From positions 1 to 51,339 of IMG/VR virus record IMGVR_UViG_3300021197_000064: DNA of 51,339 bases. The stretch is one strand, 5' to 3'. Under the pieces are notes generated by a model that searched no databases, had not been told where the DNA came from, and worked only from the letters and a program-made list of their open reading frames with translations. Below are positions 8,457-16,871 of this stretch, piece by piece. The position numbers and the translations under genes are program-made. Each line of letters starts with the position of its first letter. Positions within the stretch are counted from its first letter, which is position 1. Origin of the DNA: a virus.

Positions 8457-10817
8457 TTATTTTTTAGAAGCTAATCCACCACGCTTCATTTTTTTAACTT
8501 TGGGTTTAGGTTTGGATGCTAGACCACCTTGTTTATATCCTCCCGGCCCTTCATCAAAACCCCCACTATATGAATTACCTCCACCTGAAGATTTACTACT
8601 ACCTGATGAACCGCTGCTAGAAGATTTACTACTGCTACTTTTCTCTTCACTTTTTGAGTCTGGTCTATTTCCACCACCAGAATAGTCTTGTCTACCTACA
8701 CCTTTACCTCCCGGTGTTGGAGAACTTTTTAAACTTGCTTCAAGTGCAGCACCTTTTTTAGATACATCATAAGATTCACCTTTATCAGAAGAATCTTTAT
8801 CATCTCCTTTAATAATAGAAGCAGCGGTTACTCTTTCTTCTTCTTTTTTAGCTTCCGCTGCAGCACGTTGTGCTTCACGTGTCTTAGCATCTAACCTTAG
8901 TTTGTTCATTAAATCTTTAGTTCTTTCAGAATTTGCACCAAACTCGTCTATACTTTGTTTAACCTCATTATACTCTTGTCCAGTTACAGTAAATTTACCG
9001 TACTCTGGATTTTGTAGATTTACAGATATTTTATCTACTAAATCTGCAGGTATCATACCGCCAGTAATTAAATTTCCTAACAAACCTTTACCTTCTGTTA
9101 ACGGGTTTATACCATCAAAAGACACTCCATATATGTCTCCTTTAATACCTAAACGTCCACCGCCCGGACCATACATTTCTTCTTCTTTTCTAGCACGTTC
9201 TTCTTGCCGTTCATCTCTGCTGGCATCTGCTCTAACGCTAGTAGTCTGTGGGGTTGTAGGTGTTGTTGTTACCTCTTCCGTTTGTGTAGCCTCTGGGTCT
9301 ACAAATGTAAAGCCTTCTGGAATAGGATAAATAGGTTGTCCAGCTTTAAATGGTATCATGCGAACCATACCAGCTTCATTACGATACTCACGTAATTCAT
9401 CATACTGACCCGGATTTTCTCCTACTAACTGTGTAAAGCTAGGAACTTCTTGCGGTTTATACTGTTGCATTGTAGGCACTGCTGCCTGTTGAGGACGCAT
9501 AGGCTGTACAAACTGTTGTGATGCAGCTTGCGGTATAGGTGCTACACCTGTAGTTGGTGCTGCCGCTTGTTGAAATCCGCTAATACCCATTTGTTGTTGT
9601 TGCTGTGTAGCTGCAGTAGTAGGCTGTACAAAACCACCAATCTGCATTTCTCTAGGCTCGTCATCTAATTCAAGATCATCCAGATTAAATGGAACATCAT
9701 CTGGTATAGTGGCTTCTTCACTATTACCCATCTGACCCATTTCTTCCATCATCTTTAAACCCATCTTAGCTTCTTGTCGCATTTGCATAAGATTGCCAAG
9801 ACCGATATAACGAACTACATCTGCTGGAAAAACAAACTCACCTTCACTTAATTGTGCAGGAATGTCATCACGCACTTCTTCTTGCGTGGAACCGGGAGGT
9901 ACTTCATTACCAGATATAGGGTCTACTGTGCCGCCCTCATCTCGCAAACCGCCTTCTTGAAACATTTCCATTTGTTTTTTCATAGGTACTACTCCACCCT
10001 CTGCTAATCCTAATAATTTTTGTATAGGTTTATACCGTAAAAAAGGTATACCCTCATATTTATTTTCTTCTGCTGGTATATCTATTACACGCTCTAAAGG
10101 AAAATTATTTTGTGTGTCTGGCGGTAAATCTGCACCTGTATCCGCAATAGGTTTACTTTGATTTAAATTTTGATTTCTTCCTTTTAATTCTTCAAAGTAT
10201 GGTTTTTCCGTAAATCTTTTATCTCTAGAATTATCTTTTCTAAAACCTGTTAGTTTTGAGGCACTTTTTAAAAGTTTAGGTTGATTACCTTTATTGTATA
10301 AATTGCTAACAATAGAAGCATACTCATTGTGCCGTAGCCTAGATTTATCTACACCACTATTTTTTAACATCTTATCTATTTCAATATCTATATACTTAGA
10401 TACTATTTGTTCTTCTGCGTCTGGATTATTTATTATGTATCTATGATACTCTGAAGTAGTCATATCTTTTATTTCAGGATTAACTAATGCAGCTTTATCC
10501 TGTTTTATATGATATCTACCAACAGTATTACCTTCAGTTTCTAATCCTAAATTTTGACCGCCGCTGGACTCTTCTCTAATAAGAAGATTTAAAGCTGCTC
10601 TTTTTTGGATTTGCGACAAATCAGCATCTTCAGAAACTTCTGCAGGAAAAGCTGGATTAATATCCTCTGCATTATCTTTTTCTCTACTACGCCTATTAAC
10701 TAACCCTTGAACGACTTTACCACCAGACTTTACAACATCCATATTATCTAATGTATCTAATAATAATTTACGGTCCATTTCTGATGGAGAAATAGGTTTA
10801 GTTATTTGTTTAGCCAT
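8457..10817 (-). CDS. large virion-associated protein with lytic-transglycosylase-like N-terminus and Lys-rich C-terminal tag
   Basis: 786 residues, a mosaic. Residues about 70-200 resemble an SLT/lysozyme-like domain: an ESSGG segment with a candidate catalytic Glu, then GNTVGRYHIK and an SNLYNKG motif. The middle contains AEGGVVPMKKQMEMFQEGG and an acidic-helical section (PAQLSEGEFVFPADVVRYIG; MRQEAKMGLKMMEEMGQMG) often seen in marine phage structural proteins. A Gln-rich linker (TTAATQQQQQMG) and a Ser/Gly-rich tail follow, and the protein ends in RGGLASKK. It sits between portal and scaffold genes, starting 8 nt inside the upstream gene. A role in the ejected or internal virion complex, with local wall hydrolysis, is inferred. 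The enzymatic call is tentative. Confidence 0.55.
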   Translation of the reverse strand: MAKQITKPISPSEMDRKLLLDTLDNMDVVKSGGKVVQGLVNRRSREKDNAEDINPAFPAEVSEDADLSQIQKRAALNLLIREESSGGQNLGLETEGNTVGRYHIKQDKAALVNPEIKDMTTSEYHRYIINNPDAEEQIVSKYIDIEIDKMLKNSGVDKSRLRHNEYASIVSNLYNKGNQPKLLKSASKLTGFRKDNSRDKRFTEKPYFEELKGRNQNLNQSKPIADTGADLPPDTQNNFPLERVIDIPAEENKYEGIPFLRYKPIQKLLGLAEGGVVPMKKQMEMFQEGGLRDEGGTVDPISGNEVPPGSTQEEVRDDIPAQLSEGEFVFPADVVRYIGLGNLMQMRQEAKMGLKMMEEMGQMGNSEEATIPDDVPFNLDDLELDDEPREMQIGGFVQPTTAATQQQQQMGISGFQQAAAPTTGVAPIPQAASQQFVQPMRPQQAAVPTMQQYKPQEVPSFTQLVGENPGQYDELREYRNEAGMVRMIPFKAGQPIYPIPEGFTFVDPEATQTEEVTTTPTTPQTTSVRADASRDERQEERARKEEEMYGPGGGRLGIKGDIYGVSFDGINPLTEGKGLLGNLITGGMIPADLVDKISVNLQNPEYGKFTVTGQEYNEVKQSIDEFGANSERTKDLMNKLRLDAKTREAQRAAAEAKKEEERVTAASIIKGDDKDSSDKGESYDVSKKGAALEASLKSSPTPGGKGVGRQDYSGGGNRPDSKSEEKSSSSKSSSSGSSGSSKSSGGGNSYSGGFDEGPGGYKQGGLASKPKPKVKKMKRGGLASKK

Positions 10818-10986
10818 TGTTTATTTCATCCCGTAATGATTTTAGTCTACGCAAAGCTAACACAGCCCCCTGACATCTATATACTATAGTAGGATGTTCA
10901 GCTTGTTCCATAGCCACATGTTGATCTTCTATAAGAATATCAATGTAATTATTGAACGCTTCCCACTGGGGGTTGCTGTTGGCCAT
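10810..10986 (-). CDS. small conserved-looking protein overlapping the portal 3' end
   Basis: 58 residues from the ATG at 10984-10986 (MANSNPQWEAFNNYIDILIE ...), or 76 from an upstream ATG at 11040. It is a helical, mixed-charge protein with QHVAMEQAEHPTIVYRCQG and a Leu/Arg-rich C-terminus (ALRRLKSLRDEINNG). The frame overlaps the Pro/Gln-rich end of the portal by 38 nt (or 92 nt) and runs into the start of the next virion gene. I prefer the shorter start because it reduces the overlap, although no strong ribosome binding site supports either. Function unknown; a head accessory protein is the contextual guess. Confidence 0.55.
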   Translation of the reverse strand: MANSNPQWEAFNNYIDILIEDQHVAMEQAEHPTIVYRCQGAVLALRRLKSLRDEINNG

Positions 10987-13093
10987 TGGCTTGAGGCGGC
11001 TGACCACCTGCTTGCGGTGCTTGTACTTGTCCATTTCCACTAAATCCCTGTTCTCCCGGCACAGGAGCCTGTCCAGTGCCTATTGTGCCGCCACCTGCAC
11101 CTGTAGGGTCTAACGGCCCAGACCCCGCCTGTGGGCCTTGTGGGGGCTGTTCTTGCTGAAACCCTTTCATAATCTCTGCTTGCAGTGCAGCTTCGTTCAT
11201 ATTGTTGGTTACTTTATCGGGGTCTAAGTCCATAGACTTTGCAATCTCACGGATCACATACTGAAACTTAGCAAAAGGTGCTAGTGCTGGATTACTTGCA
11301 ATTTGCAAGAACTGCATTAGGCGTTGACTACGCACTTCGTTAGCCATAAGACTTTCTGTGCCACGTGCTTTAACTTCTAAGTCGCCTTTAATTTCTTTGT
11401 CAAAGTCAAACTGCATATTAAAACGGAAGAAACCTTCTCCCAATGGGCGCAGTAGATAATCATCTACGTTTTTAATAACTGTTTTTGTACCACCTGCAGC
11501 AGCACCCATAAGCATGGAGATACCTGATGCAGTACGACCTACACCCGATATGCCTGTCTGTCCATGTGCAAATGATGGAAAGCCTGTGCTTTCATCTGCA
11601 AGCTGCCTTGCTTTATCAAACAGCATCATGTTTTCGCTAGACACGTTAGGAAACTTAGTTCCAAAGATAGCCTGACCCGGTGCGCCACCCTGCCTACGGA
11701 ATATCTTGCCCGGATACAATGATAAGTCTTGACCCGGCACAAGGTTAGTTTCATCTACTTCTACAACTAAGTTGCCTGACAGTACAGCGTTATCAACAGC
11801 CATACGCATAAAACCATTCATCAAGGTTTGTGTGTCATCCATGTTCTCTGCAATGCCAATACCAAAGAATGAGTATGGGTTCAACTCATACGGTGCAGCA
11901 TGATATGGAATCTTGCTAGGTTTAAACGGATTAAGAACCATACGAATAAGTTTATTATTACATATCCATATGTTTGCCTGTAATTCATCAAAGTCTTGTA
12001 GTTCTTTTGGTATTTCTACACCCTGATCCAAAACCATTTCTGTATCAACCATACCCCAATACTCAAGGACTTCAAAACGGTCAATACCATGTTCAGGTGC
12101 ATAGTCAGATAAATCATCTTCCCAATATTTTTTAGTGTAGTTTTCGCCAATCATAATACATTCGTCAATTACAGCATCACGAAAGTATGGGCGTTTCTTT
12201 AAACTACGCAATTGTGAACGTGACATTTTATGTCTTTGAATTACAAACTGCGCTTCATCCATGTTATTCGCATCAGGGTCTGGATAAAAATCCCAACATG
12301 ATACATGTTCAACTTGTGGAACAGTTTTAAACATTGGATTGTATTCACCATCATCTCCCCAATTAGGATACTCTTTATCTGTAGCAAATGGGCCTTTCAT
12401 TACACCTGTGCCAAACAATGCCATTTCAAAGGCTGCATTACGTAAATGTTTAGATGCTCCCGACTCTTCTAACTGGTCATGTATTTTCTTTTGCATCTTC
12501 TTAGCTGCAATCATAGCAGGGCTAAAGGTAATTGCTGTAGGTGTTTTGCCCGGACCTTCTTTTAATTTATCTTGAATAGGTTCTAGTTTATTTTCAACTA
12601 CACCTAGTTTTTCTTGTAATGACTGTGCTGTTGCCCCTGCAGGAAAGTCCATACCATCTCCAGCAAAACCATACGGGCTAGATAACGCAGTTTCTCCACG
12701 CAGTTGTTCTGGTTCTTTAGGATCAAAACTAACATCTTCCACTACACCCTCTGGTAATTCAGTAGGCTCTACAGATAAAGGAAAACGCTGGTTAGCAAAT
12801 AAAACATCTACAATCTGCCCATAAGCTGCTAGAGTTTTTGTCTTAGTTACTTTAATAAAGATACGAGACTTTTCTGCCTCTGTAAACTGTACATCTGGTC
12901 CATACAAGCCACGGTAGTTACGATATGCTCGTAGCCATCGTTCTTCATCTTGATAACGATAATCTTCTGATCGGGAGTACCTGTCTACAACAAAAGGAAT
13001 AATACCTGATACATCGCTATCTTCAGTGGTAGAATCTTCTGTATCTTCTAATGCAATAGCATCATCCTCTATCATAATTTCATCTTCTGCCAT
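10949..13093 (-). CDS. portal protein
   Basis: 714 residues from the ATG at 13091-13093, which shares its A with the upstream stop (TAATG). An in-frame upstream ATG at 13123 lies inside the preceding gene and is less likely. The sequence has the pattern of large podovirus portals: an acidic N-terminus (EDEIMIEDDAIALEDTED), a basic/aromatic region (DRYSRSEDYRYQDEERWL), a helical barrel-like core, and a Pro/Gln/Gly-rich C-terminus (from about residue 660). It sits between terminase large subunit and the head genes. The portal is the dodecameric ring that packages DNA and joins head and tail. Order and length make the call firm. Confidence 0.85.
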   Translation of the reverse strand: MAEDEIMIEDDAIALEDTEDSTTEDSDVSGIIPFVVDRYSRSEDYRYQDEERWLRAYRNYRGLYGPDVQFTEAEKSRIFIKVTKTKTLAAYGQIVDVLFANQRFPLSVEPTELPEGVVEDVSFDPKEPEQLRGETALSSPYGFAGDGMDFPAGATAQSLQEKLGVVENKLEPIQDKLKEGPGKTPTAITFSPAMIAAKKMQKKIHDQLEESGASKHLRNAAFEMALFGTGVMKGPFATDKEYPNWGDDGEYNPMFKTVPQVEHVSCWDFYPDPDANNMDEAQFVIQRHKMSRSQLRSLKKRPYFRDAVIDECIMIGENYTKKYWEDDLSDYAPEHGIDRFEVLEYWGMVDTEMVLDQGVEIPKELQDFDELQANIWICNNKLIRMVLNPFKPSKIPYHAAPYELNPYSFFGIGIAENMDDTQTLMNGFMRMAVDNAVLSGNLVVEVDETNLVPGQDLSLYPGKIFRRQGGAPGQAIFGTKFPNVSSENMMLFDKARQLADESTGFPSFAHGQTGISGVGRTASGISMLMGAAAGGTKTVIKNVDDYLLRPLGEGFFRFNMQFDFDKEIKGDLEVKARGTESLMANEVRSQRLMQFLQIASNPALAPFAKFQYVIREIAKSMDLDPDKVTNNMNEAALQAEIMKGFQQEQPPQGPQAGSGPLDPTGAGGGTIGTGQAPVPGEQGFSGNGQVQAPQAGGQPPQANGQQQPPVGSVQ

Positions 13094-13284
13094 TATGCTT
13101 CCTTTGCTCCGACTATAGTGCATTTATAGTCTATAGTTTTCCAATCACCGTCTACAGGTAACTCTTCGTGTAGTGCTTTCATTGCTACGCATTGATACTT
13201 TTCTTCAAACCATTGAATGTCTTGTTTCACACAAGACTGACTATCCATACATGCTATTACTATTAATGACCAAATTATGTTCAT
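13093..13284 (-). CDS. small secreted or membrane-anchored Cys protein
   Basis: 63 residues from the ATG at 13282-13284. The first 12 residues (MNIIWSLIVIAC) form a short hydrophobic signal-like segment. Several Cys follow (C12, C18, C31, C54 or so). It lies between terminase large subunit, whose stop is adjacent, and portal, with which it shares the TAATG junction. Two other genes in the left block (17563-17754 and 21457-21663) encode similar small exported Cys proteins. Role unknown; periplasmic or superinfection-related functions are possible. Confidence 0.6.
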   Translation of the reverse strand: MNIIWSLIVIACMDSQSCVKQDIQWFEEKYQCVAMKALHEELPVDGDWKTIDYKCTIVGAKEA

Positions 13285-13285
13285 G

Positions 13286-14854
13286 CTAATACCCAAACGT
13301 GCTGTCTGCAACAGCCATGTTGTTTCTTGGGCCATGCCCCGTATCAAAGTCAAATATGCTAAACCTTGGTCTGGACATTATACCATACCTTAACGCATCA
13401 TACAAGTGGTCTTCACTATTTGTATCAATGTCTTCTGGATTTTTTTTGTCCAAAGGGATGGCTGGTAGCTGGGAGATAATGTTCGTGCAACTATTAAAGA
13501 AAACAAGTCTAGGCTCCTCTGTAAATTCATCTACTTGTAAACGTCTATGTATTTCATTTTTACCTGCTACACGGCTACCACGACTTCTATCTGATGGTCG
13601 CCACCTGCACCCTCTACTTATCATTTGTTCTGCTAGAGAGGGTCCAGTATCGCCCCGTTTATGCCAAAGTGAACTATCTAATACTCCATACTTAATACTT
13701 CCGTCACCTGCTTCTAAGTCAAGTATCATGTCTGCTAAATCAGTAGCTAATACTTTTGATACATACAATTCTCTGTAAACTATTAGTTGTTCGTCAGGAG
13801 CAACTGCAAACCATACAACACCAGACTTACTGCCGTAACCATAATCACAGGCTCTAAATTTAATCCAATTAGAAGGAATGTCGTAGGGATCAATAACATG
13901 TATATTTCTATCAAACTCTGTAAAGGCTGCGCCTTCTTTAATATCCCAATCACCATCTAATAGTTGCCGCCGCTGTTGCTCTGGCATAGATAAGAGCATT
14001 GCTTCGTAGTCACCCGACTCTGCCAAATAAGGATTGTCAGATAGTCTTGCTGGGATAAACCTCCTTTTGAATAAAGGTCTACCAGCCTTTGCATGTCCTG
14101 CGGGATACCGCAAGACCTCTCCTGTTTCAATATCTGTTGCATCGAATGCTCTGTTATATACTGCAGGGTCGATGAACATTTTCTTGACCCACCCATGACC
14201 TCTACCGCCGGGGTTAGTCGTAGCCCTCATAAAAATTGGCAAGTCTGGTGCAGTGGACCGTAGACGTGACCGCATGTAATTCCATGCATATGGTGTGGCC
14301 CATTGGGTCAACTCGTCAAACCCTATCCAGCTAAACGCCAGACCCTGATAACGCAAGACATCATCATCTCTATCCAGATACGACATCCACAACCTTGCGC
14401 CAGATGGTGCAGTCCACTGCATCTTTCTTTCTGACCACTTAATACCGGGCCAGATTTTTGGGTACAACTCCTGCGATTTAAATACAAGTTCTCTTAGTTC
14501 TTCTGTTGTATGTCGCAAAAGCAATCCACTAAATGCAGGATGCCCCATGTAACGTAGTGGGTCTGACAGCATGGCATAACTTTTACCACCACCAGCACTG
14601 CCCCCATATAATACTTCACGTTCTGCAGCAGCTAAGAAGTCAGTCTGTGGCCCATCGTTAGGTTTAAATAGTATGTTGGCATGTTCTGCTACAGACGTAT
14701 CATACTCTGTAGCTGCTACTTCTTCTATACTAACCGTTTGTTTTGGCTGCGCCTGTTCTTTCTTCTTGGAGTACCTTCGCTTTGGCGATTGCCGTTTCCG
14801 CATATTCTGCCCACTTGAGGAGGCTTTTAGCTTGGTTCTTACGCTGTCGCTCAT
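13286..14854 (-). CDS. terminase large subunit
   Basis: 522 residues. An N-terminal ATPase is shown by the Walker A GGSAGGGKS (residues 84-92) and the Walker B IGFDE (177-181). The C-terminal RNase-H-like nuclease shows Asp residues at 337 (RACDYGYG), 393 (GVLDSSLW) and 486 (HLYDALRYG), the usual acidic triad. Length and domain order match podovirus large terminases, which pump DNA through the portal and cut it. The first 40 residues are a basic Lys/Arg/Gln-rich extension. It overlaps the upstream small gene (14730-15134) by 125 nt. The start could be later, because the first recognisable conserved segment begins near residue 60. Confidence 0.92.
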   Translation of the reverse strand: MSDSVRTKLKASSSGQNMRKRQSPKRRYSKKKEQAQPKQTVSIEEVAATEYDTSVAEHANILFKPNDGPQTDFLAAAEREVLYGGSAGGGKSYAMLSDPLRYMGHPAFSGLLLRHTTEELRELVFKSQELYPKIWPGIKWSERKMQWTAPSGARLWMSYLDRDDDVLRYQGLAFSWIGFDELTQWATPYAWNYMRSRLRSTAPDLPIFMRATTNPGGRGHGWVKKMFIDPAVYNRAFDATDIETGEVLRYPAGHAKAGRPLFKRRFIPARLSDNPYLAESGDYEAMLLSMPEQQRRQLLDGDWDIKEGAAFTEFDRNIHVIDPYDIPSNWIKFRACDYGYGSKSGVVWFAVAPDEQLIVYRELYVSKVLATDLADMILDLEAGDGSIKYGVLDSSLWHKRGDTGPSLAEQMISRGCRWRPSDRSRGSRVAGKNEIHRRLQVDEFTEEPRLVFFNSCTNIISQLPAIPLDKKNPEDIDTNSEDHLYDALRYGIMSRPRFSIFDFDTGHGPRNNMAVADSTFGY

Positions 14855-15134
14855 TCTGTAACCGTTTCCTTAAACCTACGTGAGATATATATCTGCCAGT
14901 ATTTGAACTAAGCCAGTTGGCAACTTCACGATAACTATATTGATTTACATGGCTACGTGCCTTGTCTAGTAAATCTAACTCTGTTGGTATTGGGTCAAGA
15001 ATGTCAGGGTCTTCTTCGTTTTGCTTGTAGCCAAAAGGTACAGTCCTAGCAATGCGAGGTATCTGCACCCACTCGTTTTCTTCTTTAATGTCTGTTGGCT
15101 GTGGCAGTTTCCACTTGCCTATACTTCTACTCAT
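14730..15134 (-). CDS. small DNA-binding-like protein upstream of terminase, alternative small terminase candidate
   Basis: 134 residues from the ATG at 15132-15134; an upstream in-frame start at 15173 lies in the preceding gene. Conserved-looking segments are KWKLPQPTDIKEENEWVQIP and IARTVPFGYKQNEEDPDILD. A helix-turn-helix-like region follows (YSYREVANWLSSNTGRYISH), and the protein ends in a Lys/Arg-rich helix. It lies directly upstream of terminase large subunit, overlapping it. A DNA-recognition role in packaging is plausible, so this and the next gene (15127-15501) are both candidates for the small subunit. I cannot choose between them by eye. Confidence 0.55.
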   Translation of the reverse strand: MSRSIGKWKLPQPTDIKEENEWVQIPRIARTVPFGYKQNEEDPDILDPIPTELDLLDKARSHVNQYSYREVANWLSSNTGRYISHVGLRKRLQNERQRKNQAKSLLKWAEYAETAIAKAKVLQEERTGAAKTNG

Positions 15135-15501
15135 CGTCTTCCACAACAGCTTTAGGTGGCATAAGCATAACACCGCCTGATGCTTCTACTTGCATCTTCT
15201 CAGTTTTTACTAAACCTGTACGGTCAAGCAGTTCTTTTGCAGCAGACATCTTATCACGTATGCCCAACTCTGTCGGGTCCATCAAAGCACCTGCCATAGC
15301 CACTGCAGCCTGTGGAGCATTACGTGCCATGTATAGTTGTGTGGCTTCTAGTATCTCTTCTTTTAATCCTTTAACAATTTCAGATGTAGAAGTGCTGTCA
15401 GAGTATCCTGCAATCTTTTTAGCTAAGATTACGCTACCTCCCGCTTCATCAAAAAGCGTGTTTAAAAATACTTGTTGTTTTGCTGTTAGTTGTCTAGCCA
15501 C
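15127..15501 (-). CDS. probable terminase small subunit
   Basis: 124 residues if translation starts at the GTG at 15499-15501, which is preceded by GGAGAG at about 4-nt spacing; an ATG at 15513 gives 128. The sequence (RQLTAKQQVFLNTLFDEAGG; KKIAGYSDSTSTSEIVKGL) is the pattern of the small-terminase family: a helix-turn-helix-type N-terminus and then a helical region (AAKELLDRTGL) for oligomerisation. The small subunit recognises the packaging site and recruits the ATPase. The gene overlaps the lysozyme gene's 3' end, and a second small basic gene separates it from the large subunit. Confidence 0.62.
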   Translation of the reverse strand: MARQLTAKQQVFLNTLFDEAGGSVILAKKIAGYSDSTSTSEIVKGLKEEILEATQLYMARNAPQAAVAMAGALMDPTELGIRDKMSAAKELLDRTGLVKTEKMQVEASGGVMLMPPKAVVEDDE

Positions 15502-15985
15502 TAAACTCTCCATGATGCATGGCATGGGCTAACTTCGTACTTCGTGATTTTACCTGAACTGCCCACCTGCTGTCAAGCATTTCTTTTGCTGCGTTGTGGT
15601 AGTCTTCACCTTCAATAGCCGACCACATTTTTTTAAATTTACAAAGTCTTGGAACACCCATATTAAATGCCATGTCCATGACTACAAGTTGACGTACAGC
15701 GTCTAGCTTGTTAACGCAAGGGTGCGCCCGAACAAGTTCTTCCTCAACGATCTGTACGTCATTCCCTGCTAGATACATAGCATCAGCTTCAGTAATACCC
15801 ATTGTATGAACAATTGCCATATTAGGTATATCCATCCACTCTAGTTCTGCTGGTGTGATACCACGATCTTCTAGGTTACGTCCAATACCAATGGTATCAA
15901 TTCCTAGTGAATCTTTATAAACTTCAAGGCGTAGACCTTCGTGTTTAATTAGTTTTTCAATAAAGTCTTCTCTACGATATTTCAT
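15494..15985 (-). CDS. endolysin, T4-type lysozyme (glycoside hydrolase 24 family)
   Basis: 163 residues. HEGLRLEVYKDSLGIDTIGI places the catalytic residues E16, D25 and T31 with the same 9- and 6-residue spacings as E11, D20 and T26 of T4 lysozyme. The C-terminus SRWAVQVKSRSTKLAHAMHH matches the family's end. The enzyme cleaves the N-acetylmuramic acid to N-acetylglucosamine linkage of peptidoglycan to release virions. No signal peptide or membrane segment is present, so it needs a holin: membrane proteins lie directly upstream (15982-16185, 16240-16629). The ATG overlaps the upstream gene's stop by 4 nt, indicating coupled translation of a lysis cassette. Confidence 0.93.
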   Translation of the reverse strand: MKYRREDFIEKLIKHEGLRLEVYKDSLGIDTIGIGRNLEDRGITPAELEWMDIPNMAIVHTMGITEADAMYLAGNDVQIVEEELVRAHPCVNKLDAVRQLVVMDMAFNMGVPRLCKFKKMWSAIEGEDYHNAAKEMLDSRWAVQVKSRSTKLAHAMHHGEFSG

Positions 15986-16185
15986 TTCTCATGCCCCATC
16001 CACACCGCAAATGCACCTGTCATGGCCCCCGTGACTACACTCACTAGTGCTGCTTGCTGACTTGTTGGGTCTTCTAGTGTCATAAACCACTCCACTACCC
16101 GCCAAGCGGATAAGGACATCCCAAGCATCATCAGACGTGGTAGTATCTTCCACTTTAACAATCTTTCCATAGTTACTTCTGCCAC
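15982..16185 (-). CDS. small membrane protein of the lysis cassette
   Basis: 67 residues from a GTG start at 16183-16185 preceded by GAGGA at about 6-nt spacing (an internal ATG at 16170 is possible). It contains a hydrophobic segment about residues 16-34 (LPRLMMLGMSLSAWRVVEWF) and a second about 45-62 (ALVSVVTGAMTGAFAVWMG), so two membrane spans are likely. It lies between the holin-like gene and the lysozyme, overlapping the latter by 4 nt. A holin or accessory role in lysis timing is the natural reading; no named family was recognised. Confidence 0.6.
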   Translation of the reverse strand: MAEVTMERLLKWKILPRLMMLGMSLSAWRVVEWFMTLEDPTSQQAALVSVVTGAMTGAFAVWMGHEK

Positions 16186-16239
16186 GATTTTTCCTCGCTT
16201 GTTCTTCCGTTGTTTGCTCGTGCATACTCCACATCGGCA

Positions 16240-16629
16240 CTAGGACTTCCCTTTTCCGAATAACCTAGTAGCACTGCGAACACCAAAGCTGGCGGCAACA
16301 ATAACACCAAGACTGTACTGATACCATTCAGGCATGGCTTGAAGTTGTGCAAATCCGTTTGCAACTACTTCTTCCATACCCGGAACGAACGCAAGTATGA
16401 GAGGGATGCTGAACAGAATTGTAAGCCACTCGTCTTTCCACGATGAGGAAGAGCCTTTAGCCATTTCCAAATCCCAATCAAGTTCGCCTGTAGCTTTCTT
16501 TTCCATGATTGTAGCTTCAGCTTTAGCCCGTGCAACTTTTGCACCAGTTTCTGCTTTAGACTTTTCAACTTTTCCATTTAACCAAGTTCCTGCTAAATCT
16601 GCTATAGGTCCAATTAATAAGTTTAACAT
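16240..16629 (-). CDS. holin-like membrane protein
   Basis: 129 residues. The N-terminal half is a helical, charged stretch (KVEKSKAETGAKVARAKAEA). The second half has two or three hydrophobic segments: WLTILFSIPLILAFVPGMEE (about 70-88) and a weaker one (YQYSLGVIVAASFGVRSA, 103-120). The pattern fits the three-helix holins described for gene-transfer agents and marine phages. Holins form membrane lesions that let the lysozyme reach the wall. Two genes downstream on the same strand is the T4-type lysozyme, which supports the call. It ends in a basic tail (RLFGKGKS). Confidence 0.6.
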   Translation of the reverse strand: MLNLLIGPIADLAGTWLNGKVEKSKAETGAKVARAKAEATIMEKKATGELDWDLEMAKGSSSSWKDEWLTILFSIPLILAFVPGMEEVVANGFAQLQAMPEWYQYSLGVIVAASFGVRSATRLFGKGKS

Positions 16630-16871
16630 TATGCACCTCTTCTAAACTTTGCGGTTTTCTTTGCAATGTTTTTAGGTTGTTTAACAAACTGCTTACCCGC
16701 AGCCTTACCTTTTCTTTTTGCCTTAGTTGTAGCAGCATATTCACTACTTGTCAAGGACTTTATTGCTGCAGCAGGTAAGTAACGCTCTCCTGTCTTTGCA
16801 GAGGGCTTACCCGATTTAGTGCGCCACTTCTGGCTAGTCCAGTCTTTTAAACTTTTTTGTGGTGCTTTCAT
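16629..16871 (-). CDS. conserved small Lys-rich protein
   Basis: 80 residues, very basic, with KSLKDWTSQKWRTKSGKPSA and SSEYAATTKAKRKGKAAGKQ. This sequence style is widespread in marine phage genomes as a conserved protein of unknown function. It starts at the base shared with the upstream stop (16871) and ends against the holin-like gene. The composition suggests nucleic acid binding or head packaging, but no motif shows it. Confidence 0.7.
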   Translation of the reverse strand: MKAPQKSLKDWTSQKWRTKSGKPSAKTGERYLPAAAIKSLTSSEYAATTKAKRKGKAAGKQFVKQPKNIAKKTAKFRRGA

